DNA of 44,267 nucleotides from Aeromicrobium sp. (GTDB lineage Bacteria; Actinomycetota; Coriobacteriia; Anaerosomatales; Anaerosomataceae): NCBI GenBank assembly GCA_015351705.1, contig JADIIM010000021.1, forward strand, positions 1-44,267. The letters are read 5' to 3'. Under the pieces are notes generated by a model. The model was not told the origin of the DNA. It saw nothing but the letters and a program-made list of their open reading frames with translations, and did no database searches. The position numbers and the translations under genes are program-made. Below, piece after piece: positions 1 through 7,873 of this stretch (its first letter is position 1; every line of letters begins with the position of its first letter).

Positions 1-2
1 CC

Positions 3-713
3 GAGGTCGCCGCGCTCGTCGCGGCGAGCGACGCCGAGCGCCTGCGCGAGGAGGACCCCGCCACCGCAGCCTTCGGCGCCGCCTGCCCCACCCGCGTGAC
101 GATGCGCCGCTCGCGTTTCGAGGTGGATCTCAACCGGCCCCGCGAGCGGGCCGTCTACGGCGACGCCTCGGACACCTGGGGCATCGAGGTGTGGCACGCG
201 CTGCCGCTGCCCGGTGCGATCGTGGAGCGCTCGCTCGGCATGTACGACGCGTTCTACGCCGAGATGGCCGCGCTCCTCGATGCGGTCGTGGCGCGCGATG
301 GCGGGTTCGTGCTGCTCGACCTGCACTCGTACAACCACCGTCGCGGCGGCCCGTCCGCGCCACCGGACGATCCGCTGGAGAACCCCGACATCAACGTGGG
401 GACCGGCTCGCTCGAGCGCGCGCGATGGGCACCGGTGGTCGACACGTTCATGGACGGCATGGCGACCTCACTCGGCGCGGATATGGACGTGCGCGAGAAC
501 GTGAAGTTCCGCGGGGGCAACCTCGCCCGGTGGGTGCACGAGCGCTATCCGAACGGCTGCTGCCTGGCGATCGAGTTCAAGAAGACGTACATGGACGAGT
601 GGAGCGGCCGGGTCGACGACGACGCGGTGCGGCGGCTCTCCTCGGCGGTGGATGCAGTACTTCCGGCCCTGCGAACGGCCCTGGATGAGGTCATCGGCCG
701 GGAGTCTGGATGA
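3..713 (+). CDS. N-formylglutamate amidohydrolase-like protein (5' end cut by window)
   Basis: Open frame running in from the window edge; the in-frame ATG at 96 is internal because family-like sequence (TRVTMRRSRFEVDLNRPRE) spans it. The motifs EVDLNR, LLDLHSYNHRR and CLAIEFKKTYMDEW are typical of the FGase family (PF05013), metal-dependent hydrolases removing formyl groups from N-formylglutamate or related amides. About 236 codons are visible, close to family length, so little is missing. A hairpin terminator follows the stop. The next gene is an ATP-grasp ligase; from memory, this pairing often also includes a DUF1704 ('QEGLA') protein, which would lie upstream of the window. The substrate is probably not classical histidine-degradation formylglutamate, since no hut genes are visible. 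Confidence 0.85.
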   Translation, partial: EVAALVAASDAERLREEDPATAAFGAACPTRVTMRRSRFEVDLNRPRERAVYGDASDTWGIEVWHALPLPGAIVERSLGMYDAFYAEMAALLDAVVARDGGFVLLDLHSYNHRRGGPSAPPDDPLENPDINVGTGSLERARWAPVVDTFMDGMATSLGADMDVRENVKFRGGNLARWVHERYPNGCCLAIEFKKTYMDEWSGRVDDDAVRRLSSAVDAVLPALRTALDEVIGRESG

Positions 714-715
714 CG

Positions 716-741
716 GCCGTTCGGGCCATTCGCCGAACGGC
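716..741 (+). terminator. Hairpin terminator after the amidohydrolase-like gene
   Basis: Perfect 9-bp inverted repeat (GCCGTTCGG at 716-724, CCGAACGGC at 733-741) with an 8-nt loop, starting 3 nt after the stop codon and followed by TCTT. The U-tract is short. Confidence 0.6.
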
Positions 742-743
742 TC

Positions 744-772
744 TTGCGCACGTATCCGGCGCTGCGTAGGCT
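744..772 (+). promoter_or_regulatory. Putative promoter for the ATP-grasp gene
   Basis: TTGCGC (744-749), 17-nt spacer, TAGGCT (767-772), immediately downstream of the preceding terminator and about 50 nt before the GTG start at 824. Confidence 0.4.
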
Positions 773-823
773 TGTGCGGCTGCCCATCCGGGCGCCATTT
801 TGCGCGAAAGGTGAAGGTGCGCC

Positions 824-1870
824 GTGAAGATCGGGTTCATGGTCAACGACATAGCCTCCGAGGAGGCCGGCTACTCGACCACACGGCTCGCCGTGACGGC
901 GATCAACCGCGGGCACGAGGCATGGGTGCTCTCGGCCGGCGACTTCGCCTACGACCCCGACGAGAAGATCCGCGCCCGGGCGGTCCACGCACCCAAGGCG
1001 CGCTACACCTCGGGCTCGGCGTACCTGGCCGATCTGCGCGGCACCAAGGCACGCGCGGAGCGCATCACGGTCGACGACCTGGACGTGCTGATGCTGCGCA
1101 GCAACCCGGCCGAGGAAGTCAGCCGGCGGCCGTGGGCGCAGAACGCCGGCATCGACTTCGGACGCATCGCCATGCGCAACGGCGTCATCGTCTTGAACGA
1201 CCCCAACGGTCTGGGCAAGGCGCTCAACAAGATGTACTTCCAGCTCTTCCCCGAGGAGGTCCGCCCGCGCACGCTCATCACGCGTGACCGCGCGGAGATC
1301 AAGGCGTTCGTGAAGGAGCAAGGCGGGCGGGCCGTACTGAAGCCGCTCCAGGGCAGCGGCGGCCAGGGCGTGTTCATGGTCGACCACGAGTCCACCAAGA
1401 ACCTGAACCAGATGGTCGAGGCGCTCACGCGCGACGGCTACGTGATCTGCCAGGAGTACCTCGAGGCGGCCGAGGAAGGCGACACCCGGCTGTTCATGAT
1501 GAACGGCCAGCCGCTACGGTACAAAGGCAAGTACGCCGCCTTCCGGCGTATCCGCCAGGGCGACGACATCCGCAGCAACGTCCACGCCGGAGGCGCCATC
1601 GCACAGGCGACGATCACCGAGACGCACCTGCGTATCGCCGAGATCGTCCGCCCGAAGCTCGTCGCCGACGGCATGTTCCTCGTGGGGCTGGACATCGTGG
1701 GCGACAAGCTCATGGAGATCAACGTCTTCTCGCCCGGCGGACTCGGCAGCGCGCAGAAGTTCGAGAAGGTCAACTTCGCCAACGCCGTCATCGACGCGCT
1801 CGAGCGCAAGGTGGAGTACGCCGCGTACTACCGCCGCAACTTCAGCAACCTGGCGATGGCCACGCTGTAG
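824..1870 (+). CDS. RimK/glutathione-synthetase-like ATP-grasp ligase
   Basis: A 348-residue ATP-grasp enzyme that would activate a carboxylate as acyl-phosphate and join it to an amine or thiol. Visible features are an N-terminal Rossmann-like region (MKIGFMVNDI), a second region with LRSNPAEE (91-98) and NDPNGL (125-130), the ATP lysine in VLKPLQGSGGQG (171-182), a QEY segment (210-212) and the metal-binding end VGLDIVGDKLMEIN (287-300), including D290, E298 and N300. GTG start with an AAGG-containing Shine-Dalgarno. The overall look is that of bacterial glutathione synthetases, but no glutamate-cysteine ligase is nearby. With the preceding amidohydrolase-like gene it may form a small amide or peptide-modifying pathway. 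Substrate unknown. Confidence 0.85.
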   Translation: MKIGFMVNDIASEEAGYSTTRLAVTAINRGHEAWVLSAGDFAYDPDEKIRARAVHAPKARYTSGSAYLADLRGTKARAERITVDDLDVLMLRSNPAEEVSRRPWAQNAGIDFGRIAMRNGVIVLNDPNGLGKALNKMYFQLFPEEVRPRTLITRDRAEIKAFVKEQGGRAVLKPLQGSGGQGVFMVDHESTKNLNQMVEALTRDGYVICQEYLEAAEEGDTRLFMMNGQPLRYKGKYAAFRRIRQGDDIRSNVHAGGAIAQATITETHLRIAEIVRPKLVADGMFLVGLDIVGDKLMEINVFSPGGLGSAQKFEKVNFANAVIDALERKVEYAAYYRRNFSNLAMATL

Positions 1871-1881
1871 AACGGGCACGG

Positions 1882-1954
1882 CCGGGCCGAAAGGCGAGGG
1901 GCACGCGCTCGAGCTGCGCAAATGGAGCGCTGAGCCCCTCGCCCTTCGGCCCGG
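1882..1954. terminator. Large bidirectional hairpin between convergent genes
   Basis: A 21-nt left arm (1882-1902) pairs with 1934-1954 with one mismatch; an inner stem (GCGCTC 1905-1910, GAGCGC 1925-1930) extends it. It separates the ATP-grasp gene from the end of typA and could terminate both. No U-tract is present on either strand. Confidence 0.7.
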
Positions 1955-1959
1955 TGTAC

Positions 1960-3768
1960 TCAGTTGCGCCCGGCCTTCTTGCGGTCGTTGGCCGACAGCA
2001 GCCGCTTGCGCAAGCGGATGCTTTCAGGCGTGACCTCCACGAGTTCGTCGTCCTCGATGTACTCGAGCGCCTCTTCGAGGGTGAAGGTGATCGGCGGCGC
2101 CAGCTGGATGCCCTTGTCGGCCGAGGCGGCGCGCATGTTGGTGAGCTGCTTGGCCTTTGCCACGTTGATCACGAGGTCGTTGTCCTTGGCGTGCTCGCCC
2201 ACGATCATGCCCTCGTAGCACATCTCGCCCGGGCCGATGAAGAGCTTGCCGCGCGTCTGCAGCGCGTCGAGAGCGTAGGCGACGGACTTGTCGGTGGACA
2301 TCGCGATGAGCGACCCGTTGATCCGCCCGCCGATGTCGCCGCGGTACGGCCCGTACTCCGAGAAGCGGTGGAACAGCGTGGCCTCGCCGCGCGTGGCGTT
2401 CAGGATCCGCGTGCGCAGGCCCATCACGCCGCGGGTAGCGATCTTGAACTCGAGGTGCACGTGCTCGTCGCGCTGCACCATCTCGGTCATCTCGCCGCCC
2501 CGGCTGCCGAAGATCTCGATCACCTTGCCGGCGTACTCGGCCGGGACGTCGACGACAGCGTGCTCGATCGGCTCAAGCTTCGCGCCGCCCTCGTGCTTGA
2601 TGATCACCTGGGGGCGGCCCACCTGGAACTCGTAGCCCTCACGGCGCATGGTCTCCATGAGCACCGAAAGGTGCAGCACGCCGCGGCCGGCCACCTCCAT
2701 GCCGGTCTTGTCCTCGCTCTCGGCGATGCGCATCGAGATGTTGGACTCGGCCTCACGCAGGAGGCGCTCCTTGATCTGCCGACCGCCGACGATGGTGCCC
2801 TCCTGACCCACGAGCGGGCTTGTGGACGCGGCGAAGACCACCGACATCGTCGGCTCTTCCACGTGGATCGGGTCGAGTTGCACCGGCTCGAGGCGGCACG
2901 TGAACATGTCACCGATGTCGGCGTCGTCCACGCCCACCACCGCGATGATGTCGCCGGCGTGCGCCTGCTGCGCCTCGGCACGGCCGAGCGCCTCGAAGGT
3001 GAAGAGCTGCTTGACGGTCGCCTGGTAGCGGCTTCCGTCGTTCTTGATGACGAGGATCTTGTCGCCGGTGCGCATTGTGCCGCTGAACAGACGGCCCACG
3101 CCGATGCGGCCCACATACTCCGAGTGGTCGATGGTGCAGACCTGCATGGCAACCGGGCCATCGGGGTCCACATCGGGCGCCGGCACGTGCTCCACGATCG
3201 CGTCTAAGAGCGGCAGCATGTCCATGTTGCCGTCGTCCGGATCGAGGCGCGCGTAGCCGTTGACGGCGCTCGTGTAGATGATCGGGAAGTCCAGCTGTTC
3301 GTCATCGGCGCCGAGGTCCACCATGAGATCGAAGACGTCCCCGATGACCTCGAGCGGGCGGGCGCCCTTGCGGTCGATCTTGTTGACCACCACGAGCGGC
3401 TTGAGACCATGCTCCAGCGCGTGACGCAGCACGAAGCGCGTCTGCGGCATCGGACCGTCGAACGCGTCGATGATGAGCAGGCAGCCGTCGGCCATCTTGA
3501 GCACCCGCTCCACCTCGCCGCCGAAGTCGGCGTGGCCGGGCGTGTCGATGACGTTGATCTTCACATCGCCGTGTCGCACGGAGATGTTCTTGGCAAGGAT
3601 GGTGATGCCGCGCTCGCGCTCCTGGTCGTTGCTGTCGAGCACCTGGTCGACCACCTGCTGGTTCTCTCGGAACACGTGGGTGGCCTGCAGAAGCCGGTCC
3701 ACGATGGTGGTCTTTCCGTGGTCGACGTGAGCGATGATCGCGATGTTGCGGATGTTCTCGGCGCGCAT
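1960..3768 (-). CDS. typA: Translational GTPase TypA/BipA
   Basis: A 602-residue ribosome-binding GTPase of the EF-G class, known to support 50S assembly and stress or cold adaptation. The P-loop AHVDHGKT lies at about 13-20, switch I in ERERGITI, G3 in [10 protein letters not shown] and G4 in NKIDR. These are followed by an EF-G-like domain II and the TypA-specific C-terminus ([15 protein letters not shown]). Family length is about 600. I chose ATG 3768 (MRAENIRNI) because the in-frame extension upstream is not family sequence and crosses the -10 element. Convergent with the ATP-grasp gene and divergent from the toxin operon. Confidence 0.97.
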   Translation of the reverse strand: MRAENIRNIAIIAHVDHGKTTIVDRLLQATHVFRENQQVVDQVLDSNDQERERGITILAKNISVRHGDVKINVIDTPGHADFGGEVERVLKMADGCLLIIDAFDGPMPQTRFVLRHALEHGLKPLVVVNKIDRKGARPLEVIGDVFDLMVDLGADDEQLDFPIIYTSAVNGYARLDPDDGNMDMLPLLDAIVEHVPAPDVDPDGPVAMQVCTIDHSEYVGRIGVGRLFSGTMRTGDKILVIKNDGSRYQATVKQLFTFEALGRAEAQQAHAGDIIAVVGVDDADIGDMFTCRLEPVQLDPIHVEEPTMSVVFAASTSPLVGQEGTIVGGRQIKERLLREAESNISMRIAESEDKTGMEVAGRGVLHLSVLMETMRREGYEFQVGRPQVIIKHEGGAKLEPIEHAVVDVPAEYAGKVIEIFGSRGGEMTEMVQRDEHVHLEFKIATRGVMGLRTRILNATRGEATLFHRFSEYGPYRGDIGGRINGSLIAMSTDKSVAYALDALQTRGKLFIGPGEMCYEGMIVGEHAKDNDLVINVAKAKQLTNMRAASADKGIQLAPPITFTLEEALEYIEDDELVEVTPESIRLRKRLLSANDRKKAGRN

Positions 3769-3802
3769 GGGTACTTCGATTCTCTCGGAAATGCAGCGGC
3801 AT

Positions 3803-3811
3803 AGGGTAGCA
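3803..3811 (-). promoter_or_regulatory. Extended -10 of the typA promoter
   Basis: On the minus strand TGC-TACCCT (extended -10; hexamer 3803-3808) lies about 35 nt upstream of the typA start. No good -35 is seen. The same TGC-TAnnnT form precedes rpsF, purD and the radical SAM gene at 15138. Confidence 0.45.
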
Positions 3812-3849
3812 CGCCGAGGGGTGCGGGCGCACGCGGACACACAGTCGGC

Positions 3850-3883
3850 TTGACACGACAATCGCGCGAGGTATCATTTGATA
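3850..3883 (+). promoter_or_regulatory. Toxin-antitoxin promoter with a palindromic operator
   Basis: TTGACA (3850-3855), 16-nt spacer and TATCAT (3872-3877). The -10 is the left half of a 12-bp palindrome TATCA-TT-TGATA (3872-3883). That placement fits autorepression by the HTH antitoxin encoded downstream (inference). The promoter also rules out translation starts before about 3890. Confidence 0.6.
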
Positions 3884-3981
3884 ACGGTCTGGGACGGACA
3901 TTCCAGCCGAGGGAGGCGCAGGGAGTGCCGAGTCGCGGCCAGACAGCTGCGGCGAATGACCTCGGCTGGAAGGAGAGGCAA

Positions 3982-4338
3982 GTGGCACCTCACGAGATCG
4001 TGCTCTTCCTGCATCTGGTGCGTATGGCGTCTGAGCAAGGGCGGATGACCTATCGGCGAGACAGGGCGAAGAATCGATCGACGTTGGAGACCCTTGGGTG
4101 GACCGTTTCCGCGATGCTCGAACACGTGACGACAATCTCGCCAGAACAGGCCCTTTGCCTTCCCCGCAAGAACCGTCATCCGGACTTCGGATGGGAACGA
4201 ACGTGTGAGTTCGGTACGCGCGTGCATGGCAAGGACATCTACGTGAAGATGACCGTCTTCGGAGATGAGCACCAAGCCCGAGGTTGCGTCCTGTCATTCC
4301 ACTTCGCAGAGAAGCCGCTGGTATTCCCATTCGCCTGA
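3982..4338 (+). CDS. MqsR-family type II toxin
   Basis: A 118-residue small basic protein. The N-terminal RRDRAKNRSTLETLGW (25-40) and C-terminal GKDIYVKMTV plus LSFHFAEKPLVFPF (104-117) match the MqsR family (RelE-like fold, ribosome-independent mRNA interferases cutting at GCU/GCA in the E. coli archetype). Start: GTG 3982 has AAGGAG 6 nt upstream and begins at the family domain; GTG 3925, with GGGAGG 8 nt upstream, is a weaker alternative adding 19 residues. The frame opens earlier, but that part lies in the promoter. It ends 22 nt before the antitoxin, giving the mqsR-mqsA order in which the toxin gene comes first. Target specificity is unproven. Confidence 0.8.
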   Translation: MAPHEIVLFLHLVRMASEQGRMTYRRDRAKNRSTLETLGWTVSAMLEHVTTISPEQALCLPRKNRHPDFGWERTCEFGTRVHGKDIYVKMTVFGDEHQARGCVLSFHFAEKPLVFPFA

Positions 4339-4360
4339 TGAGACCAGAACAGGACCAGAC

Positions 4361-5347
4361 ATGAGAGCGCCGAGAGACACGGTCGTCTGCCCAGAATGCC
4401 TGCGCGCTACCGACTACGACGTTGTTGAGCGCCAGGAGACGCACTGCGTGCGCGGCGAGGAAATCGTTGTCGATGCGCAGGTTGCGGTGTGCCGCCGGTG
4501 CGGCCAGGATATCGGCTTGTCCGAGCTGGACGATCAGACCTACGGCGCTGCATATGCCATCTACCGGTCTCGTCACGACCTGCTCCAACCCGAGCAGATC
4601 AGAGCCATCCGTTCGAAGTACGGCCTCGGCCAGAAGGCGTTCGCCCGGCTGTTGGGCTGGGGCGATGTGACGCTCGCGCGATACGAGGGCGGTTCACTGC
4701 AGTCCGATTCGCACGACACCCAACTGCGACTTGCGGAGAATCCGCAGACTGTTCGAGAGCTGCTGACGCGGAATGGAGCCCGACTATCACCAGACCAGCA
4801 GGCGGTGGTGAGCGAGCGGCTCCAGGAGCTGTCGCCCGAGTATGAGGCGCTGCTGGCGCGCGAGGACGCCGCCAGCTACTCGGGGTTCAGTCACGTGCGC
4901 AAACTCGAGGAAATGGTCGTCTTCTTCTCGTCGCAGCCCAAGACATGGCGGACGAAGCTGAACAAACTGCTCTTCTACGCCGACTTCCTACACCATCGGC
5001 GTTTCGACCACTCCATTTCGGGTGCACGCTATGTCCGAATGCAGTACGGACCCGTACCAGCGGACTTCTACGCGCTCCAGGCACACCTCGTGGACAGCGC
5101 GAGTATCGATGAGAGGCCGTCCACGACTGGGGAGTGCGCGGGAACCATCTTCGTGGCGCTGCGGCCGGCCGACATGGCTGTCTTCACCGAGACCGAGAGC
5201 CAGGTGCTCGCCGAGGTGGCAGCGCACTTCCGGGGATGGAGCGCCAAGCGCATATCCGAGTTCTCGCACGAGGAGCCAGCGTGGCTAGAGGCCGAGAATC
5301 GGGAGACGATCCCGTATGAAAGGTCGCGCACGCTGCGGCTGCAGTAG
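4361..5347 (+). CDS. Antitoxin: MqsA-type zinc finger + HTH + Panacea/SocA domain
   Basis: A 328-residue, three-part antitoxin. An N-terminal zinc finger has CPEC (10-13) and CRRC (44-47), as in MqsA. An XRE-like HTH at about 78-112 (IRSKYGLGQKAFARLLGWG) ends in the MqsA-like TLARYEGG. A C-terminal Panacea (SocA/DUF4065) domain at about 198-310 carries LNKLLFYADF, QYGPVP and SHEEPAW. Panacea domains are known to neutralise many unrelated toxins, and the HTH would autoregulate through the palindrome at 3872. ATG 4361 is chosen because the longer frame overlaps the toxin gene. The pairing with an MqsR toxin is direct from gene order. Confidence 0.85.
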   Translation: MRAPRDTVVCPECLRATDYDVVERQETHCVRGEEIVVDAQVAVCRRCGQDIGLSELDDQTYGAAYAIYRSRHDLLQPEQIRAIRSKYGLGQKAFARLLGWGDVTLARYEGGSLQSDSHDTQLRLAENPQTVRELLTRNGARLSPDQQAVVSERLQELSPEYEALLAREDAASYSGFSHVRKLEEMVVFFSSQPKTWRTKLNKLLFYADFLHHRRFDHSISGARYVRMQYGPVPADFYALQAHLVDSASIDERPSTTGECAGTIFVALRPADMAVFTETESQVLAEVAAHFRGWSAKRISEFSHEEPAWLEAENRETIPYERSRTLRLQ

Positions 5348-5362
5348 CGCTTCGGTAGGCCG

Positions 5363-5893
5363 CTACTGGCTCTGACTACGCCCCCACTCCCACACGTCGG
5401 CCTTGACGCGCTCGTAGTTGGCGTCGAGCTCGGGCTGCATGAGCACAAGCGCGGCGATCCGACGCACCATCTCGGTGACGTAGCGCGCCTCCTCGGGCTT
5501 GAGGTCGCGGCCGAGCAGCGCGCGCTCGCGGTACGACAGCCACTTCTTGATCACCTGGTAGCCGCCGATGGTGTAGCGCCACACGTTGACCGGCACGCAG
5601 CGCCAGTACGCCTTGTCGTTGAGGTACACGTCGAAGCACGTCTCGCCGAGGAGCTCGATCGCCTGCCCTGCCGACATGCCGAGGGTGTCCGCATGCTCAG
5701 CGATGGCCGAGCGCTCGTCGTCGGTGTAGGGGCGCTCCTCGAGCTTGCCGGTCGACGGCATCGCGATGCCGCCCTTGCCGGCAATCCCCCAGCGGGCGGT
5801 GACGGCGAGGTCGGTTGCGGGATCGAGGGTGCCTGAGGTGGCTGAGAGTGTGCCAAGGTTCAGATACGCAGCCGGTTCAACTGGCTCGATCAA
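5363..5893 (-). pseudogene. C-terminal remnant of a type ISP restriction-modification enzyme
   Basis: At most 176 codons, homologous to the extreme C-terminus (target-recognition end) of single-chain type ISP restriction enzymes, normally about 900-1600 residues. Recognisable stretches are YLNLGTLSATSGTLDPATDL, the run ending VWRYTIGGYQVIKKWLSYRE, and ALLGRDLKPEEARYVTEMVRR. Nuclease, helicase and methylase parts are absent: the homology begins directly behind the carbonic anhydrase stop. The putative TTG start has no Shine-Dalgarno. The frame is the same as the anhydrase frame, separated by that gene's TGA and six codons. It lies next to the toxin-antitoxin pair, so this looks like a decayed defence island. 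Probably not expressed as an enzyme. Confidence 0.75.
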
Positions 5894-5911
5894 TTGCGGA
5901 GCCGCTGCGGC

Positions 5912-6469
5912 TCACTCCAGCCACGTGACCTCGCCAGTATCGAGCGACTTGACCGCGCAGTGGACCCCGATCGCCCCCGCAAGGTCCGGGACACTCGCCT
6001 GCAGGAACTCGCGTACCTCGGCCATGGCCGCGCGTGCGTTGGCGGCGATCGCGTCGCTCTCCGAGCACTGTGGGTCTGCGGCGCTGCACAGCCGGGCCGA
6101 GATCGGCCCCACCAGTGGGCGGAGCGCCTCGTCCGGGACTCCAGCGAGCGCGGCCCGTACGGCGCCGCACGCCTGGTGCCCGAGGACGATCACGAGCCGG
6201 ACACCGAGCTCGCGCACCGCATACAGGATCGAGGCGAGCGCGGCCGGCTCGAGCACGTGGCCGGCCACCCGCACCACAAAGAGCGACCCCGGCGCCTGGT
6301 CGAAGACCTGCTCGACGGGAACGCGCGCGTCGGAACAGCCCACTATGACCGCGCGCGGCTGATGCACGGGCACGCCGTCGCTGCCCGCGCTCAACTCAGC
6401 GCGTCGCCCGGAGACGAATCGCTCGTTGCCCTCGCGCAGTTCCCGGAAGACCGCATCCGTGTTATGCAT
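5912..6469 (-). CDS. Beta-class carbonic anhydrase
   Basis: A 185-residue cytoplasmic zinc enzyme interconverting CO2 and bicarbonate. Zinc ligands are C45 in GCSDAR (44-49), H98 and C101 in GHQACG (97-102); D47 and R49 form the catalytic dyad. ATG 6469 is preceded by GGGGGAGAGAGG, a strong Shine-Dalgarno. A GAGCCG/CGGCTC hairpin (5899-5913) overlaps the stop codon and may terminate transcription. Length is typical for small bacterial beta-anhydrases. Confidence 0.95.
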   Translation of the reverse strand: MHNTDAVFRELREGNERFVSGRRAELSAGSDGVPVHQPRAVIVGCSDARVPVEQVFDQAPGSLFVVRVAGHVLEPAALASILYAVRELGVRLVIVLGHQACGAVRAALAGVPDEALRPLVGPISARLCSAADPQCSESDAIAANARAAMAEVREFLQASVPDLAGAIGVHCAVKSLDTGEVTWLE

Positions 6470-6516
6470 GCCGCCCGCCTCTCTCCCCCGTCGCCGGGGA
6501 GTCAGGAGTTCGCAGC

Positions 6517-6522
6517 ATTGTA
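6517..6522 (-). promoter_or_regulatory. Candidate -10 box for carbonic anhydrase
   Basis: Minus-strand TACAAT about 48 nt upstream of the start; no convincing -35 hexamer at the expected spacing. Confidence 0.35.
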
Positions 6523-6598
6523 GCGGACAGCTCCGCCCGGTGCTGATGAATGACGACAGGTGTGGGCGCACTGCACGTGGAAGTACCGCTTGCCTCCC

Positions 6599-7744
6599 TT
6601 AGAGCGGCCGCTCAAGAATCTCAAGGACCGGTCGGGCGATCCAGGTCTTGCCCCACGCACGGCCGGTGAACTCCTCCAGCAGCCCCACGTCCTCGAGCGC
6701 CGAGATCGCCGCGCGTGCTGTTGGATCGGAGACGCCAAGACGACGCGCCGCTGACGCAGCATTGGTGATCGGCGCACGGAAGAGCTCGTCTACCAGCGCA
6801 CTCGCACGCGACCTGCCACTCACAAGCCCGCGATAGCGCTCGCGCATGGCCGCAAGCTCGGCAGCTTGGTCCGATGCCTTGGTCGCTACCAGCTGCACCC
6901 CCGTAAGGAAGAACATCAGCCAGTCCCGCCAGGCACCGTGCGTGCGAACCGCCTGCAGCGAGTCGTAGTACGCGGCCCGGTTGGACTCGAAGTAGGCCGA
7001 AAGGTAGAGCAAGGGCCGCGTCATGCGCCCTCGCTCCATCAGGAACAGCGTGATCAGCAGCCGGCCGACTCTCCCGTTTCCATCGAGGAACGGGTGGATG
7101 GCCTCGAACTGCTCGTGCATCAGCGCGCACTGGATAAGATCGGGCAGCGAGTCGCGATCATGCAGGAAGCGCTCCCAGTCGCCGAGGGCCTGGAGCATCT
7201 CGTGGGGCGGGGGCGGGACATATGCCGCCGAGTCAATCGTCGATCCCGGCGGGCCGATCCAGTTCTGCGAGACGCGAAGCTCCCCCGGTGTTGCATGGTC
7301 GCCCCGCACACCTTGCATCAGGACGCGGTGAAGCTCACGCACGAGGCGCACAGACAGCGGAAGCTCCTGCAGCCTCTGGATGCCGAATTCGAGCGCGTCG
7401 ACATAGTTGCGCACCTCACGGATGTCATCGCGTGAGGCCTCTACCCTCCCTGGATCGATCTCGTCGAGCAGGATGTCTGACAGACTCGCCTGCGTGCCCT
7501 CGATCCGAGAGGACAGCACCGCTTCTCGGCGGGCGTACGGATCGATCAGCAGATGCGGGTTGGGCAGTTGGGAGCCGACCCCCTCGAGTCGACTCAAGGC
7601 GGCGTCGGCGCGCGACAGCGCGGTCACAAGCACCGTGTCCCACTGCAGGACGGGGGGGAGTGGCGCCGGGACGAATGCCCAGTAGCCGCCCTCGGCGCGA
7701 ATCGGCCGACCGGCAGTGGGCTCGCGGAACGTCTTGGGATCCAT
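6599..7744 (-). CDS. Fic-domain protein (class II, predicted AMPylase)
   Basis: A 381-residue protein. The Fic motif HPFLDGNGRVGR (217-228) is intact, with catalytic H217. The N-terminal domain carries the inhibitory-helix motif S-x3-E-G (SSRIEG, 78-83) of class II Fic proteins, which self-inhibit. The C-terminal 60 residues resemble a winged helix (NAASAARRLGVSDPTARAAI), common in stand-alone Fic proteins. Known activity of the family is transfer of AMP or another nucleotide moiety to target hydroxyls; the target here is unknown. ATG 7744 has AAGGAAGG upstream. It is transcribed alone; an inverted repeat at 7782-7811 lies in its promoter region. Confidence 0.93.
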   Translation of the reverse strand: MDPKTFREPTAGRPIRAEGGYWAFVPAPLPPVLQWDTVLVTALSRADAALSRLEGVGSQLPNPHLLIDPYARREAVLSSRIEGTQASLSDILLDEIDPGRVEASRDDIREVRNYVDALEFGIQRLQELPLSVRLVRELHRVLMQGVRGDHATPGELRVSQNWIGPPGSTIDSAAYVPPPPHEMLQALGDWERFLHDRDSLPDLIQCALMHEQFEAIHPFLDGNGRVGRLLITLFLMERGRMTRPLLYLSAYFESNRAAYYDSLQAVRTHGAWRDWLMFFLTGVQLVATKASDQAAELAAMRERYRGLVSGRSRASALVDELFRAPITNAASAARRLGVSDPTARAAISALEDVGLLEEFTGRAWGKTWIARPVLEILERPL

Positions 7745-7781
7745 CGCCCTTCCTTAAGCCGACATGCGGTTCTTCACACGC

Positions 7782-7811
7782 TTTGCAAGTTTCAGCCCAT
7801 ATACTTGCAAA
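7782..7811 (-). promoter_or_regulatory. Inverted repeat upstream of the fic gene
   Basis: TTTGCAAGT (7782-7790) and ACTTGCAAA (7803-7811) form a perfect 9-bp inverted repeat; a third half-site TGCAAGT sits at 7825-7831. It lies 38 nt upstream of fic and is AT-rich, unlike the terminators here, so an operator is more likely. The regulator is unknown. Confidence 0.45.
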
Positions 7812-7873
7812 ACTGTGCGAGGAGTGCAAGTGGGGCTGCAAAGCCCGCGCGTTGCCACAACCGCCGTGGCCGC

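Noticed and set aside
5912-5914. Reading the carbonic anhydrase TGA as selenocysteine, fusing it to the restriction-enzyme remnant
   Set aside because: The anhydrase has full family length, a hairpin overlaps its stop and no conserved Cys is expected there; the shared frame has a one-in-three chance.
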